This document shows positions 34,705 to 43,223 of a stretch of DNA of 64,000 nt, one piece after another. Source of the DNA: CAZDDB01 sp963843285 (lineage in GTDB: Bacteria > Acidobacteriota > HRBIN11 > JAKEFK01); NCBI GenBank assembly GCA_963843285.1, contig CAWJJO010000006.1:62001-126000 (forward strand). The letters are read 5' to 3'. Numbering within the stretch: position 1 is the stretch's first letter; each line of letters starts with the position of its first letter. Position numbers and translations under genes: made by a program. Below the pieces are notes generated by a model. That model was not told where the DNA came from, searched no databases, and saw only the letters and a list, made by a program, of their open reading frames with translations.

Positions 34705-35340
34705 ATGGTCAGAAGCAGAATTCTAGTAATGTGCTTGTTGTTCAGCGTCTCTGTTGTTGTTTCTGTATTTCCACAGGGAGATCTTCCCAAGGCTGGACAC
34801 TATGCGATTGTCCCTGAAGAGAGTAAGATCCAGATCACCGCGAAAACTTCCGGGATGTTCGGTTTTCTCGGTCACGATCACTTGATTGTTCCGAAAACCT
34901 TCAGCGCTGAAGCGGAAGTGCAGCCCCAGGAATCTGTGCCTGCTGTAGTTTCTATCCGCATCGATGCAACTTCATTGTACGAAGCGGAACCGGAGTTCAA
35001 ACCTGAGGATAAACAAAAGATCGAGGCTCAAATGCATTCAGAAGTCCTGGAAACTGCCAAGTATCCCGAAATCCTCTTCAAGAGTACGAAGGTCACTTAT
35101 ACAAAGAGCCCTGAGCATGTTTATGATACAAAAATTGAAGGTGATCTGTCTTTGCATGGGGTAACCCGCAAGATTACTGTTCCAACGAGAATCACTGAAG
35201 ACGGAGCCAATTTGCGGGCAGCCGGCAAATTCGAAGTCCAGCGGGCGGACTACAAGATTGAAACAAAGTCCGCGGGTGGAGGCACGGTCAAAGTCGGAAA
35301 GACTCTTGAAGTCACTTTCAATATTGTGTTGAAGCAGTGA
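34705..35340 (+). CDS. YceI-family periplasmic lipid-binding protein
   Basis: 211 aa. Signal peptide RILVMCLLFSVSVVVSVFPQ, then the YceI lipocalin-like fold: GHYAIVPEESKIQITAKTSG, FGFLGHDHLIVPKTFSAEAE and the C-terminal EVQRADYKIETKSAGGGTVK. Family members bind isoprenoid quinone-like lipids in the periplasm. Ribosome-binding site gcaggaggg precedes the ATG. A -35-like TTGACT with an AT-rich -10 region lies about 60 bp upstream. The gene is divergent from the eIF2B-like gene. Confidence 0.9.
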   Translation: MVRSRILVMCLLFSVSVVVSVFPQGDLPKAGHYAIVPEESKIQITAKTSGMFGFLGHDHLIVPKTFSAEAEVQPQESVPAVVSIRIDATSLYEAEPEFKPEDKQKIEAQMHSEVLETAKYPEILFKSTKVTYTKSPEHVYDTKIEGDLSLHGVTRKITVPTRITEDGANLRAAGKFEVQRADYKIETKSAGGGTVKVGKTLEVTFNIVLKQ

Positions 35341-35437
35341 GCTCCGGTGCCGGAAGTGTAACCCGCCAAACCACAATAAAAATTTGAAGATCTTTACATA
35401 AAAGTTTACCTGCCTGCTACGGTAAAAATCCGCGAAT

Positions 35438-35456
35438 CCTACTACATTACAGTAGG
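35438..35456. promoter_or_regulatory. Palindrome upstream of the small exported protein gene
   Basis: CCTACT (35438-35443) and AGTAGG (35451-35456) around ACATTAC: TACTACATTACAGTA. It lies about 55 bp before the ATG at 35511 and 15 bp after an AT-rich TAAAAA sequence. Such a short palindrome could be an operator. The half-site TACTAC also occurs (reverse complement, GTAGTA) in the BlaI-type regulator leader at 63080. A binding protein is not shown by sequence. Confidence 0.35.
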
Positions 35457-35510
35457 CTCTTTGGGCCTTTCGAAAACTAACCAGCCTTAAAATTTGTTGG
35501 AGGTGTTTAT

Positions 35511-35912
35511 ATGCAACGAAGAACGATCTTGTTCGTTCTGTTAGCGGTCCTGATTGTCCCTGTCCTTTATGCCGCGGACACAGGCACATCGATGAAAAGC
35601 AGCACCGAAGTGAATGGCACAATCGATCAAATCGATTTGAAAACGATGACGCTGACTGTAAAAGTTCAACCAACGGGAACAGGCGAGCCCGAGCTGAAAG
35701 TCTTCACTTTTGATGACAAGACTTCCTTTAAGAGGCTAAACGCCGGCAAATCAGAAGCCATCAAAGCACAAGACCTGAAGGCCGGAGACAACGTTTCGCT
35801 GAAAGCAGATTCCAGCAATCTGGCGACGGACGTTCATCTGGAATCAGCACCGCCATCCCCAGGGGCGACTCAAGATCAACCCGAACAAAAGCAAGAACAG
35901 AAACAAGAATGA
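35511..35912 (+). CDS. Small exported protein, unknown function
   Basis: 133 aa. Signal peptide MQRRTILFVLLAVLIVPVLY ends with AAD. The mature part contains EVNGTIDQIDLKTMTLTVKV and LKAGDNVSLKADSSNLATDV, similar to small OB-like domains of exported DUF5666-type proteins; that match is weak. The C-terminus is charged and Gln-rich (QDQPEQKQEQKQE). Ribosome-binding site ttggaggtg precedes ATG. A palindromic terminator-like sequence follows at 35940. Confidence 0.7.
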   Translation: MQRRTILFVLLAVLIVPVLYAADTGTSMKSSTEVNGTIDQIDLKTMTLTVKVQPTGTGEPELKVFTFDDKTSFKRLNAGKSEAIKAQDLKAGDNVSLKADSSNLATDVHLESAPPSPGATQDQPEQKQEQKQE

Positions 35913-35939
35913 CGATCTGAGTTTGCCTTCCTTAAAGCT

Positions 35940-35974
35940 CACCCTGCAGTCGTTGAAAAAAGGACTGCAGGGTG
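35940..35974 (+). terminator. Hairpin after the small exported protein gene
   Basis: Perfect 12-bp stem caccctgcagtc (35940-35951) with gactgcagggtg (35963-35974) and loop gttgaaaaaag. No T-run follows (aacggaggtc), so intrinsic termination is uncertain; it may stabilise the 3' end. Confidence 0.55.
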
Positions 35975-36094
35975 AACGGAGGTCTTCAAAGTCATTTCCC
36001 TGTCTCATCTGCCGCATAATTTCAAATAGACTCCGATCGTTTCTAATTTCTTCAGTTGCGATTGTTCCTGATTAGGTGTCTAATTTTTAGTAGC

Positions 36095-38470
36095 ATGCCT
36101 AACAGATGGGTTGTTTTCCTGGCAGTCCTTGTCGGAATTCCGGTGCTCTGTTTTGCGGGAAACGATCAATGGACCACGATTGGCCCTTACGGTGGGGCTT
36201 CCTTTGCGGAATTTGCTTTTCATCCATCAAATTCCAATCTCATTTTCTTTAACGCGGGTTACCGGAGCTTAGACGGCGGGAAAAATTGGGAACGATTGGA
36301 CCTGCAGCCTTTTTCCGAGTTCCCCGTCCGGATCGATCCTTTTGATTCGAATTCAATTGTTACCGCCGACAGTAACTTCTATCGAAGTCGCGATCAAGGA
36401 AGGCTGTGGAAAGAGATCGCACACGCTCCTTTCGGAACATTCAACGGGTCTTCCTTTTTTGCGTTCGATCTGGAGTTTCATTCCACTTCTCCCGATGTTC
36501 TTTACGCGATTGCAGATGGGCACTTTCTCAAAAGCACAGATGGAGGCAAGTCCTGGCGGGAAAAAACATCGATCCTGCGAGCCAACACGTACCTGTACCA
36601 AGTTGAGGTGGATCGGGCAAATGGGGACAACGTTATCGTTCTGTCTAATCAAGGTCTCCATAAATCCTCTGATGGTGGAGAATCGTGGCAGTTTTTCGCA
36701 AATAGTCTGACTGCTGATTACGGATCATTCAGACTTAACATTGATCCATCCAACTCGCAAGTGCTCTATGTTGTAACCAATTTCGGACTTTACAAGAGTG
36801 TGGATGGCGGAATCAACTGGACGCCTGTCAATTGCAACTGTGAGGCGAAAGCGATTGCGATCGATCCACAGGACTCTAACAAGATCTACGTTCAGGCTTT
36901 TGATGCGATATTCAGAAGCAAGGATGGCGGGAATAATTGGGCACGATCGAAATTACCTTTCCGGCACAGGCCGCAGGGAATCGCGGTTCATCCGAGTGTC
37001 AGGAATCTTGTATTTACTGCTGATGCAGAAAATGGAAATGTTTTTCGCTCGCAAGATGCCGGAGCCACATGGCAAGTTTTTAATCAAGGCTTAGGCCCTG
37101 CACCTGTTCAGGCAATTGCCGCCGATCCGGCTCATCCAGGAAATATGATGGCTTTGCTCGCCATCTACGACAATGATAATGTAGTGCAAACCACTGACAG
37201 GGGAATGCATTGGAAGCGAGTGGGCGTACTCCAACGTATTCAGGATATTCAGTTTCATCCGCGCAACTCGAACTTGATTGGTGCCGTCGGCTTTTGGGGA
37301 CTCGCCATCAGCAAAGACGCTGGAAAGAGCTGGAGTACTCGGGGTGGACCTTCAGCTTCCAAGCTGGTGTTCGATCCGCTGGACGAAAATACAATTTACA
37401 TCGCAGCCTACCAAAGTGATCGCAACCTGGAAGAGGGGGTTGCAAAGACGATCAATCAGGGGAAGAAGTGGAAGTTGGTCAACACCGGCCTGCCCGAGGG
37501 AGAAATTACCGCGATCACTGTGAATCCGAACAAGAGCTCGAATCTCTTTGTTGCTACATCAAGAACGATTTTTGAAAGCGTGAACAGCGGACAAGACTGG
37601 CAAAAGACGACTGCGAATTTCTGCTGCTATGATATTTTCCCTATCGTATTCAGCCCGACTAATCCTGATGTAATCTTTGCTTCCACTGGTGACGCGCTTT
37701 TCAAGAGTGTGGACCACGGGAGTACATGGGATCGCAAAACGCGCGGGCTTCCCGATTCAACCGGACCCAGATGTTTGAAGATAGACCCACTCAATCCTAA
37801 AAGAATCTTTGGGTGTGGCTACGGCATATTTATTTCAACCAACGAAGGTGAAAGCTGGAGCACTTTTGATTTTCATGGTTTGAGTAACCTGGACACACGT
37901 GATCTGACGATTGATCCCTGGCAATCGGAAACCCTATTGGCGTCAGGCATCGGAATTTCTTCCTATACCAGAAAGATTGCCGCCGGCGGGCCAGAGATTG
38001 AACAAATCATCCCTGGCTCAGCCCCAGCGGGGAAGAGGATCGTAATTACCGGGAAGAACTTTGGACCCGCGCAGCCGTCTTCAAAGGTGCTCTTTGGAAA
38101 TACTCCCGGTGGGTCTGCAAGGCATTGGTCAGAGAATAAGATCTCTATCGTTGTTCCTTCCAACGCCAATACCGGTTCCTTGACACTGGAGATCAGTGGT
38201 CAGAAAAGCAATGCACCTGAGTTTGTCGTGCTCCCGAAACCTGATAAGGTTCGGCCGGCTTTTGGTTCCCGCGGGACCAGGGTTGCGATTTCTGGTTTTG
38301 CGGATCGAATTCTATTTGGACAGACGGTGATCCGAGATTGCTTTCCGACCGTAATTCACTCTCAATTTATTACGGTATGTACAGCACCTCCCGGAAATGG
38401 AACCGTTGATGTAGTTCTGTCTTCAACTCTGGTACAAACAGTCAAAGTTGGCACATTTACCTACCGGTAG
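36095..38470 (+). CDS. Exported BNR/sortilin-type propeller protein with IPT/TIG domain
   Basis: 791 aa from ATG 36095 (MPNRWVVFLAVLVGIPVLCF signal peptide); a TTG at 36056 in frame would disrupt the signal. Residues about 25-620 hold repeated Asp-box blades (for example KSTDGGKSW, RSKDGGNNW, KSVDHGSTW), forming one or two beta-propellers. The C-terminus from about 640 holds an IPT/TIG fold (IIPGSAPAGKRIVITGKNFG) and a second partial one. Unlike the related gene at 7807-10812, this one is intact. The serine hydrolase gene starts 10 bp after its stop. Confidence 0.88.
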   Translation: MPNRWVVFLAVLVGIPVLCFAGNDQWTTIGPYGGASFAEFAFHPSNSNLIFFNAGYRSLDGGKNWERLDLQPFSEFPVRIDPFDSNSIVTADSNFYRSRDQGRLWKEIAHAPFGTFNGSSFFAFDLEFHSTSPDVLYAIADGHFLKSTDGGKSWREKTSILRANTYLYQVEVDRANGDNVIVLSNQGLHKSSDGGESWQFFANSLTADYGSFRLNIDPSNSQVLYVVTNFGLYKSVDGGINWTPVNCNCEAKAIAIDPQDSNKIYVQAFDAIFRSKDGGNNWARSKLPFRHRPQGIAVHPSVRNLVFTADAENGNVFRSQDAGATWQVFNQGLGPAPVQAIAADPAHPGNMMALLAIYDNDNVVQTTDRGMHWKRVGVLQRIQDIQFHPRNSNLIGAVGFWGLAISKDAGKSWSTRGGPSASKLVFDPLDENTIYIAAYQSDRNLEEGVAKTINQGKKWKLVNTGLPEGEITAITVNPNKSSNLFVATSRTIFESVNSGQDWQKTTANFCCYDIFPIVFSPTNPDVIFASTGDALFKSVDHGSTWDRKTRGLPDSTGPRCLKIDPLNPKRIFGCGYGIFISTNEGESWSTFDFHGLSNLDTRDLTIDPWQSETLLASGIGISSYTRKIAAGGPEIEQIIPGSAPAGKRIVITGKNFGPAQPSSKVLFGNTPGGSARHWSENKISIVVPSNANTGSLTLEISGQKSNAPEFVVLPKPDKVRPAFGSRGTRVAISGFADRILFGQTVIRDCFPTVIHSQFITVCTAPPGNGTVDVVLSSTLVQTVKVGTFTYR

Positions 38471-38480
38471 ATTCGAACAT

Positions 38481-39659
38481 ATGAAAGTACTGTTCGGCAT
38501 TCTGCTATTCCTCTATTTGACTGCTGAAGCTGTGCCTCCGGAAATTCAACGATTGGATGGATCAAGCCTTCAGGTTTCTGATTTAGATGCGCATGTCAAA
38601 ACCCTTGTAGAAAAAGCGAAAGTCGCCGGACTGGCGTTGGCTATTCTGAACGAAAACCGGGTAGTGCATATCCAGACATTCGGGTACAAGGATCTAAAGA
38701 CGAAAGAGCCACTCGCGCTCGACACGATTTTTTATGGCGCCTCGTTCAGTAAAGTAATTTTTGCTTATTACGTCATGCATCTTGTGGAAGCAGGCAAACT
38801 GGATCTGGACAAGCCGCTCGTTCAATACCTGGACAAGCCTTTATACGAATATTCATTTGCAAAAAGCACGCAGGGTTATCAGAGCCTGAAAGACGATGAG
38901 CGATACAGGAAGATCACCGCCCGGATATGTTTGAGTCATACAACAGGTTTTCCCAATTGGAGATGGTTTGAAGACGACGAAAAGTTGAAGATCAAGTTCG
39001 AGCCTGGAACAAAGTACAGTTATTCTGGCGAAGGACTCTTCTTGCTGCAGTTTGTCATTGAAGAATTGATGCATCAGCAATTTCAAGATGCTGTCCAGGA
39101 ACAAGTTTTCAAACCTTTAGAAATGACGCGAAGCAGTTATGTATGGGAAGAACGTTATGAAAGCAATTATTGTCTCGGACATAACAATGAGGGATTGATC
39201 TGGCCAAAGAAGAAAAGAACTGCAGCGAACGCAGCCGGATCGTTGGAGACTACCATCACCGATTATGCGACTTTCATGGAAGCCATGATGCAGCGCAAAG
39301 GTCTGAAGCCGGAAACATTTGCTGAGATGTGGAAACCACAGGTGCGCATTACTTCGACTCAACAATTCGGACCGCTCTCAAAAGTTGAAACTCACGAGAA
39401 CGACGGCATACAACTCAGCTATGGCCTGGGTTGGGGGCTACTCAAATCTCCATATGGCTGGGCTTTTTTCAAAGAAGGACACGATGATGGATGGGGTCAC
39501 TATTCCATCGCCTATCCGGACAAGAAGATAGCCGTCATCATCATGACAAATAGCGATCGCGGAGAAAGCGCTTTCAAGGAACTCCTGGACTACACGATCA
39601 AAGACACCTTTACTCCATGGCACTGGGAGAACTACGTTCCATATGATTCTGAGAATTGA
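38481..39659 (+). CDS. Exported serine hydrolase, class C beta-lactamase/esterase fold
   Basis: 392 aa with a short signal peptide (MKVLFGILLFLYLTAEA). Nucleophile Ser88 in SFSK (SxxK), then YSYSGEG with Tyr as likely general base, and a C-terminal HDDGWGHYS segment near the HxG position. The fold is that of class C beta-lactamases, DD-peptidases and esterases; which substrate it uses is not visible. It starts 10 bp after the BNR/IPT gene, so both may be co-transcribed. A longer in-frame start lies inside the previous gene and was rejected. Confidence 0.9.
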   Translation: MKVLFGILLFLYLTAEAVPPEIQRLDGSSLQVSDLDAHVKTLVEKAKVAGLALAILNENRVVHIQTFGYKDLKTKEPLALDTIFYGASFSKVIFAYYVMHLVEAGKLDLDKPLVQYLDKPLYEYSFAKSTQGYQSLKDDERYRKITARICLSHTTGFPNWRWFEDDEKLKIKFEPGTKYSYSGEGLFLLQFVIEELMHQQFQDAVQEQVFKPLEMTRSSYVWEERYESNYCLGHNNEGLIWPKKKRTAANAAGSLETTITDYATFMEAMMQRKGLKPETFAEMWKPQVRITSTQQFGPLSKVETHENDGIQLSYGLGWGLLKSPYGWAFFKEGHDDGWGHYSIAYPDKKIAVIIMTNSDRGESAFKELLDYTIKDTFTPWHWENYVPYDSEN

Positions 39660-39680
39660 ATGAAATCAAGATTTGGAGAG

Positions 39681-39741
39681 GACAGGCGTCCTGCCCGTCG
39701 GTAAAATAATAGTTCGTAATTGGCGGGCACGGAGGCCCGCC
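39681..39741. repeat. REP-type palindrome pair (gcgggc family)
   Basis: Arm A gacaggc gtcct gcccgtc (39681-39699, one mismatch) and arm B ggcgggc acggag gcccgcc (39722-39741, perfect). Arm B is base-for-base the same as at 22063-22082. The element sits between the serine hydrolase gene and the radical SAM gene. Confidence 0.8.
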
Positions 39742-39850
39742 CTCTACAAAGGTAGGTTTTGGGCCCAGTTGCGTAAGAGTGTTCAATCAGGTTACAATTA
39801 CGCACCTGCAGTTTGTTGAGTGGTCGGGTGAAATTGAGGAAGCAATCATT

Positions 39851-41374
39851 ATGAAAGTAATTCTTTTTGTGCCCCCAGGCGGATATTTTGCCGAACGATG
39901 GAGCCAGGGCTCGACGATGCCTAACCTGGGTGTGCTGTATATTGCCGCGGTTCTCGAGCAGGAAGGGGTCGAAGTGCAAGTCATCCCGGCAGATGTAATG
40001 GGATTGACCTTCGAGCAGCTCGAGAAGATCATCGTGGACGAGAAGCCGGATATCACAGGAATCACGGTGACGACGGAAAACCGCTTCGATGCCTTTGAGC
40101 TTGCCATGCGGTCAAAACGCGTGTATCCCAAAGCGCTGACGGTGATTGGCGGACCGCATTGCACACATACCGCAGATGATACGCTCAAACATCTGAGCTA
40201 CGTCGATGTGGTTGTTCGTAATGAAGGCGAAGAAACGATGGTAGATCTCGTTAAAGCGCTAGAGGCAGGCGGCGATTTCAGCAAAGTAACTGGAATTTCC
40301 TTTCACGATCGAGAAGGAAATACGGTTCATAATCCTACGCGGATTTATATCAAAGATCTCAATGAGCTGCCTTATCCGGCGCGACATCTTGTTCCGTTGG
40401 AACTGTACAATTTCAGGATGGATGTTCCTGGTCATGGCATGCTTCCAGCATCGTCCGTGATTACGAGCCGTGGATGTCCGTTTTCCTGCACGTTTTGCGC
40501 AACGCCCGGCAACTGGGGACGTAAAGTGCGCGCGCATTCGCCCGACTATGTCCTGGATGAAATCCAGTACTGCATGGACAAATACGGCGCCAAGGCCATC
40601 TGGTTTTATGATGACATCTTCAACTTCAACCCGAAGCGTGTAAATGAAATCTGCGATAAGATCCTCCAGCGGAAGATGGCGTTTAAGTGGTTTTGCGAAA
40701 TTCGCGTGGACGTGATGACAAAACCTTTGCTTGCCAAAATGGCGGAAGCGGGACTTTTTCATCTTGGATTTGGTGTGGAAGCCGGTTCTGAACGTGTCCG
40801 GAAACAGATCATTGATAAAAAGCTCGACTTGAATCAGGCCAGAGATGTGGTGAATTGGAGCAACGAGTTTGGTGTGGTTCCCAATCCGTTCTTTATTTTC
40901 AGTCATCCGACTGAGACCTGGGAGGAAGCGCAGGAAACCATTCACATTATGGAAGAATTCCGTAATAAAACGGAGCAGAGTATTGCCATCATGCACGTGT
41001 ATCCCGGAACACCGCTTGAAAAAACAGCGAGAGAAATGGGATTGCTTCCTCCGGATTTTACGTGGACAAAACGATACGACAAGCGCATTATCACGTTACC
41101 GGCCGCACAGGGGGACGTGCCGCTGTTTATTGATAAGCTCAACTGGTGGCAAATCAGCGAGCTGCTCTTCCGCTGGTCAGATTTCCGTCGCAAGAAGTAC
41201 AACATCCTGAACAAAATCCCAAAAGCGATACAGAGCATTCACAATTTTGGTGATTTCAAACGCTATGCAATCATGTTCCTTGTCTACATGAAAGTGAAAG
41301 TGCTCGGACAGTTCAAGACCGATCCGCATATGAGTCCGATTCCGAATGGCCCTGTTGCCTTCAGCGGCGACTAG
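39851..41374 (+). CDS. B12-binding-domain radical SAM protein
   Basis: 507 aa. N-terminal cobalamin-binding-like domain (VILFVPPGGYFAERWSQGST to about 150), radical SAM domain with Cys209, Cys213 and Cys216 (CPFSCTFC) binding a 4Fe-4S cluster, and SAM-binding features such as FGVEAGSERVRK. The C-terminal part continues to residue 507. Such enzymes commonly methylate unactivated carbon or phosphorus, or act in lipid or hopanoid modification. The upstream cobalamin part lacks the usual DxHxxG motif, so B12 may not bind directly. ATG at 39851 follows gaggaagcaatcatt. No partner genes identify the substrate. Confidence 0.88.
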   Translation: MKVILFVPPGGYFAERWSQGSTMPNLGVLYIAAVLEQEGVEVQVIPADVMGLTFEQLEKIIVDEKPDITGITVTTENRFDAFELAMRSKRVYPKALTVIGGPHCTHTADDTLKHLSYVDVVVRNEGEETMVDLVKALEAGGDFSKVTGISFHDREGNTVHNPTRIYIKDLNELPYPARHLVPLELYNFRMDVPGHGMLPASSVITSRGCPFSCTFCATPGNWGRKVRAHSPDYVLDEIQYCMDKYGAKAIWFYDDIFNFNPKRVNEICDKILQRKMAFKWFCEIRVDVMTKPLLAKMAEAGLFHLGFGVEAGSERVRKQIIDKKLDLNQARDVVNWSNEFGVVPNPFFIFSHPTETWEEAQETIHIMEEFRNKTEQSIAIMHVYPGTPLEKTAREMGLLPPDFTWTKRYDKRIITLPAAQGDVPLFIDKLNWWQISELLFRWSDFRRKKYNILNKIPKAIQSIHNFGDFKRYAIMFLVYMKVKVLGQFKTDPHMSPIPNGPVAFSGD

Positions 41375-41379
41375 GACCT

Positions 41380-41458
41380 ACCACAAAGGCACAAAGAGCA
41401 CAAAGATTTTTCAAGCGGTAACCTCCTATTCTATTTGTGTCCTTTGTGTCTTTGTGGT
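41380..41458. repeat. Inverted repeat of the accacaaagg type
   Basis: 25-bp arms at 41380-41404 and 41434-41458 (22 of 25 positions complementary; accacaaaggcacaaagagc against ccacaaagacacaaaggac). The spacer is short (~29 bp). Related to the long inverted repeat at 32150-32254 and to a single arm-like sequence at about 51270 (accacagagacacggagg). May terminate transcription of the radical SAM gene. Confidence 0.75.
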
Positions 41459-41469
41459 GAAATCCTTAC

Positions 41470-41868
41470 ATGGCGAAAAATCGCTGCTTTGCTTGCGGAA
41501 AAGATAATCCCGAAGGTCTGCATCTACATTTCCGTTACAACTCGATTCAGCGTACTGTCGAGTGCTCCTTGAAGATCCCCGCGAAATATCAGGGCGCCAC
41601 CGGTTTTGCTCATGGGGGAATCATTGCGACCTTGTTGGATGAAGCGATGGCAAAAGTGAATGGAATGGGCGGTGCGCGCGCCGTAACCGTCAAATTGAAT
41701 GTCAAATACCGCAAAATGGTTCCGGTCAGCCGTCTACTTCACCTCCATGGCAGGCGGACCAAGCGAAGTGGACGAAAATTATATCTTTGCTCAGAACTGA
41801 GGGGCCCTGACGGCGCTGTTCTTGCGGAAGCGAACGGCCTCTTTATTGCGGTTCCTCATGCTTCTTAA
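41470..41868 (+). CDS. PaaI/4HBT-type hotdog-fold thioesterase
   Basis: 132 aa. Hotdog fold with GFAHGGIIATLLDEAMAKVN, the motif of PaaI-type acyl-CoA thioesterases, whose Asp/Glu and Gly shape the active site. The N-terminus has CFACGKDNPEGLHLHF, a metal-type Cys pair that is common in this subgroup. It probably hydrolyses acyl-CoA esters in the cytoplasm. Its last 26 bp overlap the end of the convergent MFS gene. Ribosome-binding context before ATG is weak. Confidence 0.85.
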   Translation: MAKNRCFACGKDNPEGLHLHFRYNSIQRTVECSLKIPAKYQGATGFAHGGIIATLLDEAMAKVNGMGGARAVTVKLNVKYRKMVPVSRLLHLHGRRTKRSGRKLYLCSELRGPDGAVLAEANGLFIAVPHAS

Positions 41869-43090
41869 GAAGTAACAGAGTCAGCCGCTGTTGATCGCTT
41901 ACCAGCGATTTGGCCCCTACCAGCAGAATCATACCGCCTACCAGAATCGCTGCGGGACCAAGCATGATGCCAATCGTGAGCGAGTTTGTCATGTCAGACA
42001 CCTTGCCCATAATCGCTGTGGAAATTGCGTCTCCAAAGAGATGAATGACAAGAATATTGAAGGCCATGGCAGTCGCGCGCATTCTCGGATAAACCACACT
42101 GATGATTGCCGCATTGAGTGGACTAATATTGAAAAAAAGAAAAAACTCTGTGAGAAAAATAAATGCAAAAACCCATTCTTTGCTTTCGAGCAGTATGGAT
42201 GCACAGGCCAGCGGAACCGATAAGAGCATACCGATCGCAGAGATATAGAAATACGATTTCTGGTTTTGTTTCTGCCACAGATCCGCAATAAATCCGCCAA
42301 ACAACGTTCCTGCAATTCCGGCCACAACGGTTGTGGCGCCAAACAACTGCGTCGCCTGTGTGATGTGCCAGCCGCGCATTCGCGATAAGAATGTGGGGAA
42401 CCAGTACGCAAGACCCCCGGTGGCGAAAGTCAATGCCGTCGTGCCAACCAGGTTATACAGATACGAATGGGTTCCGGCCAGAAACCGAAAGGCGACCGGC
42501 AGGGACGGAGTTTCATCGGCACTGGTGCGTTCCGGCTCACGGATTCCAAGGGCCAGAAACGCAAGCACCAGACCCGGAATCGCTGCTACAAGAAAGGCAG
42601 TCCGCCATCCAAAATGATGACCCAGCACTCCTCCGGCGACGATGCCAATCGCGCTCCCCAGGGGAGTACCAATATAGTAGATGGAAAGCATTCGTGATCT
42701 GAGACTCTCCGAATAGTAATCGCTGATCAAGGTCGGGGCGACCGGACCGTAACCCGCTTCGCCGATCCCAACCGCAGTGCGGATTGCTCGAAGCGCTTGA
42801 TAACTGTTCGCCATTCCTGAGAAAGCGGTGGCAATACTCCACAAAAATACGCTGATACTTGCCAGCCACTTCCGGCTCATCCGATCGCCCAGAAAACCAA
42901 GAAATGGAGAAGAAAGCAGATATCCGAACGTAAAGGTGGTGTGAAGCAGCCCTAACTGCGCATCTGTAAGATTCAGGTCCGCCTTGATGAATGGGAGCAG
43001 AGCCGAGATGATATACCGGTCCAGATAGTTCACGAGATTCATCGACGTCAAGACAACCAGCGCATACACTTTCATTCTTCCGGTAATCAT
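41843..43090 (-). CDS. MFS transporter (spinster-like/ACS-type)
   Basis: 415 aa with 12 predicted transmembrane helices. N-terminus YALVVLTSMNLVNYLDRYII, motif A-like GFLGDRMSRKW after helix 2, and GIGEAGYGPVAPTLISDYYS, a stretch seen in spinster-type and anion:cation symporter families. Substrate unknown. Its 3' end overlaps the thioesterase gene tail-to-tail by 26 bp. The start at 43090 is the first Met of the frame with a clear helix 1. Confidence 0.9.
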   Translation of the reverse strand: MITGRMKVYALVVLTSMNLVNYLDRYIISALLPFIKADLNLTDAQLGLLHTTFTFGYLLSSPFLGFLGDRMSRKWLASISVFLWSIATAFSGMANSYQALRAIRTAVGIGEAGYGPVAPTLISDYYSESLRSRMLSIYYIGTPLGSAIGIVAGGVLGHHFGWRTAFLVAAIPGLVLAFLALGIREPERTSADETPSLPVAFRFLAGTHSYLYNLVGTTALTFATGGLAYWFPTFLSRMRGWHITQATQLFGATTVVAGIAGTLFGGFIADLWQKQNQKSYFYISAIGMLLSVPLACASILLESKEWVFAFIFLTEFFLFFNISPLNAAIISVVYPRMRATAMAFNILVIHLFGDAISTAIMGKVSDMTNSLTIGIMLGPAAILVGGMILLVGAKSLVSDQQRLTLLLLKKHEEPQ

Positions 43091-43165
43091 GCAAAAAACA
43101 TTACCATAACACGATCCAATTTGGAGTCGGGCGGGCGACTGAAGTCGCTAGTACAAACAGGATCT

Positions 43166-43191
43166 GATATGTAACCATTTGGTTACATATC
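43166..43191. promoter_or_regulatory. Operator-like palindrome before the gene at 43224
   Basis: Perfect 11-bp inverted repeat gatatgtaacc / ggttacatatc around attt. The palindrome lies just upstream of the -10-like box at 43212 and resembles operators of winged-helix repressors (ATGT...ACAT). It is also short enough to form a hairpin if transcribed. Confidence 0.55.
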
Positions 43192-43211
43192 AAGGGGATT
43201 GCCACATCTGC

Positions 43212-43217
43212 TACAAT
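43212..43217 (+). promoter_or_regulatory. -10-like box for a leaderless start at 43224
   Basis: TACAAT ends 6 nt before the GTG at 43224; no Shine-Dalgarno sequence. The palindrome at 43166-43191 occupies the -35 area. Confidence 0.45.
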
Positions 43218-43223
43218 AGCAGC

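Noticed and set aside
36056..36094. TTG start for the BNR/IPT gene
   Set aside because: It would place extra residues ahead of a proper signal peptide; ATG at 36095 fits better.
40259..40996. Minus-strand frame opposite the radical SAM gene
   Set aside because: No domain; complement of a well-supported gene.
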